Positions 45,337-56,640 of a stretch of DNA of 64,000 nucleotides are shown here, piece after piece (positions within the stretch are counted from its first letter, which is position 1; each line of letters begins with the position of its first letter). This stretch comes from Dermacentor variabilis. Lineage: Eukaryota; Arthropoda; Arachnida; Ixodida; Ixodidae. The DNA is taken from assembly GCF_050947875.1 (NCBI RefSeq), contig NC_134570.1:207109750-207173749 (forward strand), in the 5' to 3' direction. The position numbers and the translations under genes are program-made. The notes under the pieces were generated by a model. The model did no database searches. It had not been told where the DNA came from and saw only the letters and a program-made list of their open reading frames with translations.

Positions 45337-46783
45337 TACAGTATTATCAAAGAACGTATTCAGGTTATCGCGAAACGTTTCACGGTCTGTAACACATGCG
45401 ATGTGGTCCAGAAGATTGTTCCAATGTGCGATAAAGCGAGGCAGTGACGATGAGCTAAATGACTGCGTTTGACCACGTATGCGCATGAAACTGGACGTGT
45501 TGTGAAGACGTCGTTACGTGCGCAAGCTGCATGAATCGGCAGACGGTGAGTTTTTTTTTTTTTGCATGAATGTACCTGTGAAACAGACATAAAAGAGGAA
45601 TCACGCGGCTAGTTTTTATTGACTGAAGTGAGGAGTATTTTTTTTTATTATTCAAGTAATTCTAGAAAGCTGGCCGCATTTACGCAAAATGAACCTGGTT
45701 GTTATGTTTTTAACAGCTCCCAACATACCAGTCACGTACTCCTGATATGGTGACCATGTGGGTTAAGCGAATTGTGATTGCAGACGAACATATGTTATAA
45801 ATGCTTTTTTCTGTAAATTAAAAGGTGTGTTACGCAAGTTTCTGCGCAGATAACTGAAGGTCTTAGAAGTTTTTGAAGAGATGGCTGCTACATTTGTAGC
45901 TTAGGAAAGATCAGGTGCAAAGTGACACCAAGTTATTTGCACGATATGGTATTACAGACTATGGTATTAGTAACCGAGTAGTGAAACCCTAAGCTTGTGA
46001 GTTTACAGGTACATGAAATTAAACTGGATTTAGAAGCGTTCAGGGACATCTAAGTGTTGCACTATAGATTACGTCAATGTCATTTTCGAGAGACAAATGG
46101 TCATCGAAAAATTTAATTGTGCGGTACGCAGTCGTCAGGTGAACAACCCAGGTGAGGGTTACATATCAGAGGGTAAGCCATTATTGCATCTTAAAAAAGA
46201 GCAATGAACCGAAGCCACAGACTTGAGGGACACCGGACGTGACATCGCAAATCTTAGACAAAATCTTATTCACTATCGTAATTTCCTGACGCTGACACAA
46301 GTTAGAAGCCAAAATGGCCTTAATGTTTCTAAACAAAAAAAACATACAACTTAAAAATCAAACGGCGATGAGGTACAGTCTCGAAAGCTTCAGACAAAAG
46401 AAGAAAAACGCCGTCAGTGTGGTCATCAATGTCCTTGTTAAAGTGAAAGCCAGTGGTAAGTTCAAATAACTGTGTATCACAGGAGTAGCTTCGGTGAAAC
46501 CATGATGATTAGAGAAGAAAAAGATATTGGATTCAAGGTTACAGTAGATATGAGAAGCTATAACATGCTCAAGTAATTCCCCGCATATTCATGTTAGTGA
46601 AATATGCCGATAATTACCACTAGAGTGCCTGTCACCAGATATAAAAGGGGAACAACCTTAACGATATCCCGGTCCGTGGGTAGTTCACCAGATTATAATG
46701 ATTGACTAAAGATGAGATACAGAATGCGACTGGAAATATCTGTAGTGTTCTTTAGCATGTCGAGTTTATTATTTATCGATTAT

Positions 46784-46994
46784 TTGTTTTGAACACATAT
46801 ACACATATATACAGTTAACACGAAAGGGAAAGTGAGGAGCAGGTTGGCAACTGCCACCGGAAGGGGCACAACGCCTGCCTACTCTTCTGAAGGGAGGTGA
46901 CAGCAACACAGAAATGGAAGATAGGAAGGAAGGGAGGAAAGAGGAAAGGAAGAGCAACAGGACAAATCTAAAGACTAAAGTAGAACACAGTACA
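46784..46994. repeat. Dispersed repeat A, copy 2
   Basis: Same sequence and orientation as 16674-16879, starting TTGTTTTGAA. It interrupts the minus-strand LINE between its linker and RT. It has slightly diverged (GGAAGGGGCACAACGCCTGC here). Confidence 0.8.
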
Positions 46995-48477
46995 CTAGCA
47001 CGTTGTTATCTTTACCAGATAAAGTAGGACATTCAACAATGGTAATCATCTTAGAGACTCCTTTGGCAGTGACGACGATTGGTTCTATGAAGGCGAAGTT
47101 TTCCTCCGGAACAAACAGAACAGAACAACCTTCCCGTGTAAAAACAGATGAGAAATACGCATTGAAATTAACTAGACAATCTTCATCAGAAACAGGTGTT
47201 TATTTTGCATTGTGTATTGCAATATGTTTAGTACAATTATTAAGGCCAATTTCCAGAACTTATTAAGATAATTGCTGCTATGCTAGTACAAGTCCTGAGA
47301 GGAATATTTCTTTTCAGCAGCGTCTAATGCTCTACAAGGTTGTAGGCATTCCTTGTGTTTAATGCACAACCGTTTCCTTTTACTTTGTAATGATTGAAGT
47401 TGCTCAGTAAAGTGAGGGTTGCTTTTATCGTTTACGATAGAGATTAGTGGCACATAGTCGTCAAACAAATCTAATCTGTGCGTTTCAGTTGTGTTCATTT
47501 CTCATTCAAACCGACACAGAAACGACGGCAGGAAAAGTTCATAGAAAATCTAATTCGGTGTTTATCGCAATTTGCTCAGTTACAATATCGGATAGCTTTA
47601 GTCGTTACATCTGAATACATTAATAGTAGGTTAATTGTGAAGTTGAACAGCTTAGGAACCTAAAGCCTTCGACGTAAGAAACCAGTCGAGCATTGTCCTG
47701 TGCAGTCCTTCAGATCAAGTCCAAATTGCTAGCGCCTCGAGTGCATTGGTCAACAACTACCGATAAGTTGTAGCCAAGTGTAGCATCGAGAAAATCAGCT
47801 AAGGCGCGACACGTAGTAAACATAGCAGAACAAACAATGAGAGATTAAGTAAAATCACCAAAAAATACATTACGTCGGCTGGACATAGTTGTGGAGTGCG
47901 TGCTGTGTTAACATGCAGTTTCCTAGTGAGGAAAGCATGGGCATCAGGTGGGCGATAACATGATCATAGAAGTAATTTAGCACATGCAATGCATGTCTCC
48001 AAAGTTATTTCTATCTTCGGGTGAGTGTCAGTTGGAAGCGATGAGACTGTCTTCTTGACCGCTGTTAACACGTCGCCTCCTTCCTTTTTTTCAGCCCGCT
48101 CACACCCATGTACCTGTACCATAGTTGCTTTTATTTCGGAAAAGTTTTTCGTTTGTTACGTCAAAATACAGCGAGGTCTCCGCGAGTAATAATATGACAG
48201 GGTCACTGTCATCTACGTAAGGACACAACTCATCGCACTTAGGCGATAAAGTTCCAATATTTGTAAAACATGCCGATAATGATGGCAATTTTTTCTCACG
48301 CTGCTTACGCATGCTCGTGCTAGCCTCACGCTATCTGGTAGGCTGTGCACCTACGTAGTTTGAAATGTAAAAAAACATAGGTGTTAGCACCAATGCGAGA
48401 CTTACCCACGGGAAGCTTGAATAGTTTATTCTGAGCTTTTGCGCATTCCAGAAGCTTTTGACGCGCTTGTCACGTTG

Positions 48478-49100
48478 TCAGATGAAAACTTTCGCGTATG
48501 TAAAAAGATTGCTATAGAGCTTGCGTGCATTTGACAGAATCTGTGCTTTGTCCCAGAAAAAGGTAAACATGGCGATGATAGGCCTTCGTTCTTCCGTGTT
48601 GCACCTGTACAGCCTGTGATCACGTTCGAATTGCCGGTATGTTATGAAAAAGTCGAGGTTATCGAAACAGAACTTCATAATTTTTTCAGAAGTTGCCCAG
48701 TCCTCCATAGGGTCCCCTTCTAGACTGAAAAAGAGGAGGTTGGAGCGACACATCCTAATTTCTGCATCATCGCATCCATTCGCAATTGTCGACAGCCGGT
48801 GCGTCACATTACGTGAAGCATCCCAAGCGCCGCAAGGTGCGGTCGCGAACAGAGGGTGTTTACTTCTTCAAGCGGAGTTAACTCTGTACTTAGGCGCTTG
48901 ATTTCGTTGTCGGCCGCTTTCAGTCTGTCGGACACAACTCGAAGGCCGCCTGCTTCAGCAGCAGCCCCGTCTGCACGACGTGCCACACTGGCTTCCTCTA
49001 GAGTTTCTACTTTAGGCTTGAGTTGTTTAATTTTGATTTCAGCGGTAGAATGTTCAGAAAGTAGACTCATAACTTTTCTTGAGGTCACGTGTTTCCTCAA
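48478..49100 (-). pseudogene. LINE ORF1: coiled coil and RNA-binding domain remnant
   Basis: After the 2A-like motif the minus frame at 49100-48804 gives a long charged helix with heptad-like Leu/Val spacing (IKIKQLKPKVETLEEASVAR, then AADNEIKRLSTELTPLEEV), expected to trimerise. After a shift the frame at 48807-48478 has CRSNLLFFSLEGDP, DWATSEKIMKFCFDNLD, QFERDHRLYRCN and RPIIAMFTFFWDK. This matches the L1-type ORF1 order: R-x-NLL(F/I), the ExF-x-R-x-HR-x-G strand, and (R/K)P(I/V)I(A/V)-x-F. The protein would bind element RNA as a chaperone. One frameshift in the middle disables it. Confidence 0.7.
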
Positions 49101-49134
49101 GATGGGCGAATGCCTCGGCTTCAGGTTCGCTCTT

Positions 49135-49164
49135 AGGGCCTGGATTTGATTCTACATCGCCACA
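49135..49164 (-). other. 2A-like (StopGo) peptide motif, second copy
   Basis: On the minus strand the codons spell CGDVESNPGP, an exact match to D(V/I)ExNPGP. The coiled coil of the LINE ORF1 follows after one frameshift. This is the same layout as at 4821-4850 in a different LINE copy. Confidence 0.75.
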
Positions 49165-49165
49165 T

Positions 49166-52045
49166 ACGCCAGACGCACAAAATGTACATCTCGAACGCTA
49201 GTGTTATCTTTTTTTGCACAGGCTCTAACTAGCCTACACACTGTATACCTTCTATGGCAGTCACGCATAACATGAACCATATGGCTTCCAAACATAAAGT
49301 TGCTGCCATTTTTAGTGGTTTCATGCAAGCTGGAAATTTGTGTAGGTGTTCCACAAAACCAGGTTCGAGCAATTTTATTTCATCTCCTATAAATAACTTT
49401 CAATATCGGCCTGCACATCAACCTTAACATGACCTATACTTTCTGTGAACGTAAACCACGTAAATGACCTAGTTTTTGCAAGACACCGTGAAAACCTGCA
49501 TATAGTACTTTCGAGCATCCTATTCACACTAGCTTCGCTGTAAAAAATTTGCTCCTGAAAATCGGGAAATGTTCTGTTGCCTTTAAATGCAAGGAACTAT
49601 GTCAAAGATCGTGCAGTGTACACTGAGCAAAATAATTTGTGCTTTATCATATATTTACGTAGAAGTCCCAGTGGTAAAGCACTCTGATAAACCACCCACG
49701 GTAAGGTGTCCTCATAATTTGCAGTCTTCGCTCACTCCGCCTGAGTGTCATTTTAACTGCGATCGAAACAATTTGGAAGACGTTTAAGCTTCACCTTTAA
49801 GACTGGGACACGATGGCATTCAAACATCCCTGACTGCTTGCCACGGTTCCCGGCAACCGCGGCTCTGTTGTGGATGCGCGGAGGGGAGCGCCATCTGAAG
49901 GGTGGTGCTGCAAGGAACCCAGCGGGCCGGCCGCTTTATGAATGGTAGAAACGCTGGAAAAGGGGCTTGTGCTTGAGTTTCCGCGTAATATAATGATGTT
50001 TTCTGGTATATTCAAATTACAGACCGACGCTATCATGTCTATAGGTTGTGCCTAAGCCGTACTTTACAATTTTTCTGAAGTATTCTACTTTGAAAAATTC
50101 AATTAGTTCAGTAACACCTATGTGCCACGCGGAGGACCTGCGTGGTCTCGGTTCGGTATGATTTTTTGCGAAGCAAGGTCGGACACGTCCAAAGCCGACA
50201 CGGGGCCCTTAAGGCTACCGCGTTAAAAACAACTTACTGGTGTGTCAGATAACTGAGCGCACCAGGAAGTAAGAACGAAAACTATCGACGCTGAAGGCTG
50301 TACCTATCACTGCAAAGTCGTCAATTCGTGTCTTTTTTTTTTCGCCAATTGCACGTTTTATAATAGTCATAGTTGAACCAGGTAACAGTCCCGTTTATGA
50401 GAAATATCAATTGATAGGTGAGTTCACAGGCAATCTTTTTTTTTTGCATGTGCCTTTCAGTGAAATTTTCCTTCTTTACTCTCACGCACATAATGTTGTC
50501 TTTGTCGGTTAAGGTATGTCTTGCGTTTGCGAAGAAACCACCGCTCGCAGACACCACCGTTTGCAGAGATATTATCATCACTACCAAGTCAGCTCCGGTC
50601 CGAGCAGTAAACTTCACGTCAACATCCTTCAATATATTGCTTGACGCTGCCCAACGTCAAAAATTTTCGATCGGTCTCTTCTCGTGCACCAATTGTGATA
50701 GCTGCAACGCCACTGCCTCCTCATCACGCCAGCGCAGTGAAACGCCTGGTAGCGACCAAGGCACTGTTACTTCTGCCCACCAGGAGTTGCCTTGCCTGTT
50801 GCACTTGCGCATAGTTAGAACACCGTCTGAGGTGCTGAAATGCAACGCTAAACCTCCCTATCACTGTCAGGCGGTTTCCTGCTTTAAGCAAAAGTGCTAA
50901 ATTGTTTTCCAAAGACGCGTGTTCTAGGACATTAAAGCATATGAAACGCTGCGTCCACGTCTGACAGACACTGAACCAGCTCAGAAAGTTGCAGATCATA
51001 TAATTCGCGAAAAATTATGCTTCTTTACGGTCGCATCTATTAGGCTGGATATGATGAAAAGATGGTGCTCGGAATGGGCAGTACTATCAACCCATTTTGA
51101 TTCAAAGATCATTACATTGACTGCGGCGAAGTTTCTTGTTTACTGGCATCTAGTACCTTGAAAGGAATTGTGATTTACAGTTCAAGGTAGCAGAAGCGAT
51201 TTCAGAATATCAGTTTTACAGATTTTAGACCTCGCATGGAATTGGCTTATAGAGAGTTCGTTCAGGGGCTGTCCTCTAGACCTACAAATGAGCAGAGATA
51301 CTAGTTAGTTTTGGCAATGAAGCTTAATGCTGACGCTGTCGGATCTGCAATGGCTTAACTAGACTAAAGAAGAGCCTAAATGTGAGCTTTTCCAGATAAT
51401 TAATGTAAAATATCAGTGGTAGTTCATATACGCCCGTGCGCTTTCATGTACATGTAGTCAGAAAAATGTAGAGCAATTATTTTCCGTTAGTATGGCTTCC
51501 TCACCACTTATGGCTCATAAGTTACATTCTTAGGTGTAGAACATTTTTTTGAACTGGCAGTCTTCGCGAAGTGTAATGCTGTGTGCCTTTCCCGTTCTTC
51601 ACCCTGACATTGATGCAGGACAAAGATTATTAACCATTTCACTACGGAGCACTCCTTGCAGAAGAAAACCCAAATGAAACTATTGTTTTTATTGGTTCAA
51701 ACAAAGGTATGCGCAAAGAGCCAGATTTTAGAATTGAAAATGTGTATTTTAGACGAGGGCTTTGGGAAAATTATTTTGAAAGCAAATACAGTGCAAATAA
51801 CAACGTTAATGGAAAGCTTCATGACTAGGTTAGCTGGAAAGGCATGTTCTTTGCGTTACAATAGAGTGCCACTGTCACTTTGATGGACGCCCGTATAACT
51901 CATTCTCAAAATAGCCTATGAACGGTGAAGCCAACAAAATTGTTTTTAAGGTTTGTCTCGACAAACACAGATTGTCCTCAGTAGGGGCGGTACGTACATG
52001 TCACGTTGTCATAATGGCGTAGAATAACACTGTAAAAAGCGTGAC
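49166..52045. other. Stretch without recognised genes
   Basis: A CpG-rich block at about 49830-49935 may be part of an interspersed repeat. A plus frame at 50418-50900 (160 codons) has a Cys/Ser-rich end but no domain. A minus frame at 50321-50632 reads a K-rich chance peptide. Nothing else is seen. Confidence 0.4.
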
Positions 52046-52430
52046 TTCAAAACATTAACTCTTTATTAGGCGAAACTGCCCAGTAAGAATGTGTCACTCA
52101 AAACTGAGCGATAGCGGAGAGCATAGTCGGCGATCGTAAATATTTCTGCTGGTCAAGTGCGCCGGCTTTTATACCTTACACGTCGATCTTCCCAACGTAA
52201 TCATCACTGGTGCCCGCGTGCCTTTCAGAAAGTACAACACAAAGCAGGTCGCGCATACAATATGATTTCTCAAAGTTCGGTGGTAACCTACACAAGAGAC
52301 AGAATCGACGACAACATTAGATTAAATTCCAAATCATGCAGGCGCGCTTCTTGCGTTGGGCGATATCATTATGCTAGTGGGTGAAATACAGTCCCCGGAA
52401 AGGGAGAAATAAGTATACGTGTCAGTAGTT
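52046..52430 (-). mobile_element. Possible LTR-like segment
   Basis: The minus strand contains CCTAATAAAGAGTT at about 52074-52061, a polyadenylation-signal-like stretch, downstream of a compositionally distinct 350-bp block. I associate the block (GGTGCCCGCGTGCCTTTCAG, GGGCGATATCATTATGCTAG) with tick LTR-element sequence from memory. Neither a second copy nor TG...CA ends are in the window. Confidence 0.25.
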
Positions 52431-53762
52431 TAACGCCTAGCCTGGCTTGACCGTGGTAGGGAAAGGGTTACCGATTAAGCCCTCCAGAACTTCCTAGCAG
52501 ATCTAGTTTCTGTGAACGTTGGGCCTTGTTTACTTATGATCCCAGTGTGGCCTAGCAAAAAGCGAGCTGATGATGACGCAATTAAGACGCAATAAATCAC
52601 AGTATGGCATGCACAATAGAGAGCATTCCGTAGCTTAAATTGCCGTGAATGCTCAGAGGTGGCCGCCAAGCGATAAGCGGATTGCAAGCACTAATCTCAA
52701 ATGTGCAATGCAATCCTTAAATAACGCTTAATCTAATAATTCTATTCAAGACGTTAATATGTTTCTTGGTTTCTTATACATAGTACGTCAGCTGCGAGGA
52801 AAATATGTAGAATGTGGTTTCTGTTATACCCCTGCCGTTCCAGTTGGTAAAGTTTGTAAGTCTTACCCTCTCATACGATGCCTTGCAAACATTCTTTCTT
52901 GATGACTTTGCAGAATTCAAATACAAGGAGATCAGAAAAGAGAACGTGGCTGCACAGCCCGAAAGAAATACCAGGCAGGGAATACGAAATGTACAAAGCA
53001 ATTCTATAAGACATCTCTGTACATCCTTCAGGTATTATTGCCGATTGGAAGCGTTTCCGCTTCCGATGTAGCATTTCTTGTACAGAACATTCATTATTAT
53101 TCAGAAGATAAAACACAGGGTGTTGAGATTAACGTGTCCAGTTGAGCCCGATGGTTGTCCACGGCTTTCGGGGTAACAGCGGAGGAAGACGAAGAAGACA
53201 AAATTTGGCCCTAAGAACACTTGAAGTAATGTAAAGCAGGATATGCACGTTTATACTGTTTCATCTCGACCTTAAAAACTGCAGGCAAGCTTCTGCGACC
53301 TCCCTTGAAAGGCGTGAATGTAAGACAAAGCACAGATAGCGCTTCAGAGATATTGTGTACGAGATCCCAATCTCTTGTGGTAAAGTTTTGACGAGCAAGA
53401 AGTATCAGATTAAGCAGATTTTTATACCAACTGCGCAATAAGGTCAACTCGGTGTTTGCTGCGGCCATTGACAACAGCAGAGGTATTTTTATGTGCAACT
53501 TGACTAGGACTGCATGAATAGAACGGAAGCGAGAGGATACACGAGACCGGGCCAAGTGCATCGCCTATCCTCGTTCGTGCTGCTCTGTTCAGGTGTGAAC
53601 AAGAAACACACCGATTTGTATGCTTTAAAAGAAAGAGACGAAGAAAAATTCTGCGCTTACAAGAAAAATTATCAATATTGTGCCGAAATATTAAACTGAC
53701 GGCAAAAAGAAATGTAAGCTGTGCTTTCACCGCTTTCGTGAAAAGAGCTGACGTTCTTGGAA
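52431..53762. other. Stretch without recognised genes
   Basis: Minus frames at 53211-53561 (116 codons) and 53422-53838 (138 codons) overlap each other in different frames and have no domain. Nothing else is recognised. Confidence 0.4.
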
Positions 53763-53932
53763 GCCTCAACTCATTGGCAATAACTTCATAAATATTCATA
53801 TCAGACCTGTTTAAAGCGGAACTTTCTTTGTCTACCACTGTTTCCTGTCGGTCTCTGCGTGGGTAGACAAAGAAAGCTTCGCTTTAAACTGATCTGATGT
53901 GACTATTTACTCAGTTATTGCCAATTTGAGGC
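53763..53932. repeat. Foldback/MITE remnant (inverted repeat)
   Basis: Left arm 53763-53836 (GCCTCAACTCATTGGCAATA ... TTTCTTTGTCTACC) is inverted as 53861-53932 (GGTAGACAAAGAAAGC ... TATTGCCAATTTGAGGC). The spacer is about 24 bp. The arms differ by a 3-bp indel and some substitutions. Confidence 0.75.
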
Positions 53933-54008
53933 GTTTTCTAATATCGCATGTTCTTAACCTGAAGGCCAAATGCCAAATAAACTCTTAATTAATAAATATA
54001 ACTGACTA

Positions 54009-54076
54009 ATGGTCGGTTTCGAACTAACCAGCCCAGTTTATTAATACTCTAACCATTAGCCCGCGAACGCATGCTT
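54009..54076 (-). mobile_element. tRNA-like SINE head, copy 2
   Basis: On the minus strand GCATGCGTTCGCGGGC is followed by TAATGGTTAGAG (A box) and GGTTAGTTCGAAACC (B box, 54014-54024). It shares its 5' part and A box with 25839-25905 and keeps the better B box. Confidence 0.55.
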
Positions 54077-56640
54077 CAAAAGTGAAATCAAGTCGTGGAA
54101 GCGAGCGCTTGATATGCTGGTCCGTTAGACAGGGAAGAGAAAACTGGAAAATCGAGTGCAATTTAACAGTAACTGGTGTATGTTATTTTAGTTGTGTGTT
54201 ATGTAAAGGAAATGTTTATTTTTCTCTTTCCCATTTTGCGGTCAATATGAATGAACAATGGAGTCTAATAGTTCGTTTTCATGTTGATTTGAACGCTTTC
54301 GTGTAAGCAGCTCTATTTCTATAGCAGTCACTCGGGTATATGCGGCTTACGAAACGATATATGACGCACCTTGGGGTAGTGAAAGAGCAGATGGGGGGGG
54401 GAGGGGGCGAGAGGAAAATAAAGTAGAATCTACGTATCACCTACGCCAGCGGCAATGTCCACGACTGTGTGCTCTGCTCATGTTTGGCTAGTCTGCTAGT
54501 CTAGTTATCTCTTGCATAAGCGAAGCCACTTCTTTCTCCGTGTGCCATCTCCCCCGTATGCCGTCAAACAAATGAAAAAAGAAGGAACATGATTGATATT
54601 AGCGGTAGTAATGTATAGCCTTCTTCGCACACTTTTGCATTTGGTTTGACTACTGCACTTAGTCCCGAGGAGCAGGCTAACGAGATACAAACAAGAAGGA
54701 GCTGTATGCCGTCTGATCTCTGTGTGTCTTGTCCCTCTTACCAATTCAGTAATTCCTGCCATGCCAGTTATTTAATAACGAAAGCCTTTTGAGAGATGTT
54801 CTGATCAATATTTATTTGTCTAATTTAAAGGCGTCTGACACGGACGTATTAGTATGATGAGTCCATATAGGCAGAAAACTGCTGTGAGCCAAATTAAAGA
54901 ACTCCAGTCTACAAGACAAGCCAAAATACGGGCTAATCGATGTTAAAGATAGAGAGAACAATGCAGGAGATGCAGAGAGAAAGCGGAAAGTTCGAGGAAC
55001 TGCCGCCTGGTCGGCCGGGAGTATAAAATTCCTATAGGCTGGTGCTCTGCGCAGGCAGCTGAAAAAAAATAAAGAAAACAGACTACTATAAAGAATGGTA
55101 GTAAGTGCAGGACAAGAACATGCAGAAAACTGTGTAAGCGGGCCGCGTTAAGAGCCGCGAATCTAAACTCACGGTGCTGGAAAGCTTATGGAGTGCACTC
55201 ATGCCAGAGTTCTTTGTTAAAATGCGCGTCACAAGGCTCATTAGGACGGCTTCGCCCAGTGGTGCGTTCCCAATTAGTGCTAATGAAGATGCCAGTGCCA
55301 GTTGTTCAGGCACCTATTGGGGGAAAACAAGTATGTGTTGCACTGGCGTGAGATTTTTCGCGCAGATCATTCTCGAAAGTTTGCGCATAATATACGACGA
55401 ATATATCGTCATTAAATAAAATACGCCTGATTATAACTTCTGCATAAGAGTAGCGTAGCTGTACGCGCGGAATGCCATATGGTATCCAAAAATTCATACG
55501 AACACAAAGACTGCCATTCCCAGCTCATTTTTTCGCTGTCTCTGGCTGTCGTGCTTGGCAAAGCCTAAGAGAAAAAATACATTTACAGCCTGGCCTTCAT
55601 AAGGGAATGGTAACAAGTTTATTCATAATTAATAATACAAAATTTACTATACTGCTTTTACTTGAAGGTCAACTGCTTATCACAGTATTGGTTTACTTTT
55701 CGGCGGCTTCCTAACACAATTTTGGGCACATCTGCTCCCTTTCTACTTTAAAGCTCTTTTCACTGCTGCGATAATTGGGCCATTTCGCTCTCAAACGACA
55801 CTGTTGTCTTCCTGTAAAATATTATCACAATACCCTGGCGAACACAGACACATTTTATTCTGGAATTATCATTTAGCGCTATTGAAGTTGTCGTCCCTCA
55901 CTTTTCTGAAATACTGACCAAGTCCGAAAAATATAAAAACGCAACTACATCGGTGGCATGCGCCATTTATACTGCCGGATTTCAAAAGTACGCGTTACTT
56001 TCATCGTTTTGTTTAGATACTCTCACAACGGCTAGCACAGCAACAAGACAGAAAAGCAGAGGTACGTACACAACATAGAAAATAATTATAAGCTTCTTTG
56101 CTGATAGAAACAGTAATTAAACTGTGGGAACACATAGTTTCGGCTTAAGGGGTTTTCGTTTCTCCTGCGGTGCCTTGCAGCTTCGAGCGGCCCCGGTGCG
56201 CTGCTGCGGAGGGCGCGGGGACAGACGCGCTCGTAGGGCCTACGCCACGCAGTCCTCTTATGATTAAACAGCTAAATATCACTATATAAATATCCTCCAC
56301 TAGCAATTTTATTCGCACTACTCTTGGAATATAGGAGGGATGTACACAGGGGTACGGCCTAAAATGCGCTGAAGGATATACGGAGAATATACGGAACATA
56401 TATATATATATGTCACTGCTACGAGTGACACGACAGTAGCGCACTTCGAACAAAGTTCCACTATTTCCGGTCCTTTCGGGAAAACTGATATCCAACCTAA
56501 TGGCTGTTCACTTTTTTAAATTCGTTTGGACCAAAAACGGCAAGATACTGGCTAAGAGGGATGAAGATGTATATCTGTATATTAGTATATCTGTATATCT
56601 TTTCTGTATATCAATAAGGCATCTGATCTCGAGAGTATTG
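54077..56640. other. Stretch without recognised genes
   Basis: Short frames only. A G-run lies at about 54392-54407, an AT run at 56400-56411, and a CpG-rich block at 56160-56240. Confidence 0.4.

Larger units (their letters stand above)
44355..49165 (-). mobile_element. Long CR1/L2-type LINE with 2A-like ORF1, interrupted twice
   Basis: The most complete old LINE here, on the minus strand. ORF1 starts with a 2A-like motif (49164-49135), then a coiled coil (49100-48850), then CRSNLLFFSLEGDPMEDWAT, the RNA-binding domain of LINE ORF1. The endonuclease starts near 48290 with CFTNIGTLSPKCDELCPYVD and ILLLAETSLYF (catalytic Glu). The linker is at 47498-47283. RT pieces are SGELPTDRDIVKVVPL near 46700, VFLLLSEAFETVPHRRLIF near 46420 (palm A) and VTSGVPQVCGFGSLLF near 46230. 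The 3' UTR ends in AATAAAAAAAAA at about 44370-44359, beyond the foldback at 44491-45336. Repeat A at 46784-46994 sits between linker and RT. Many frameshifts; inactive. Confidence 0.75.
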
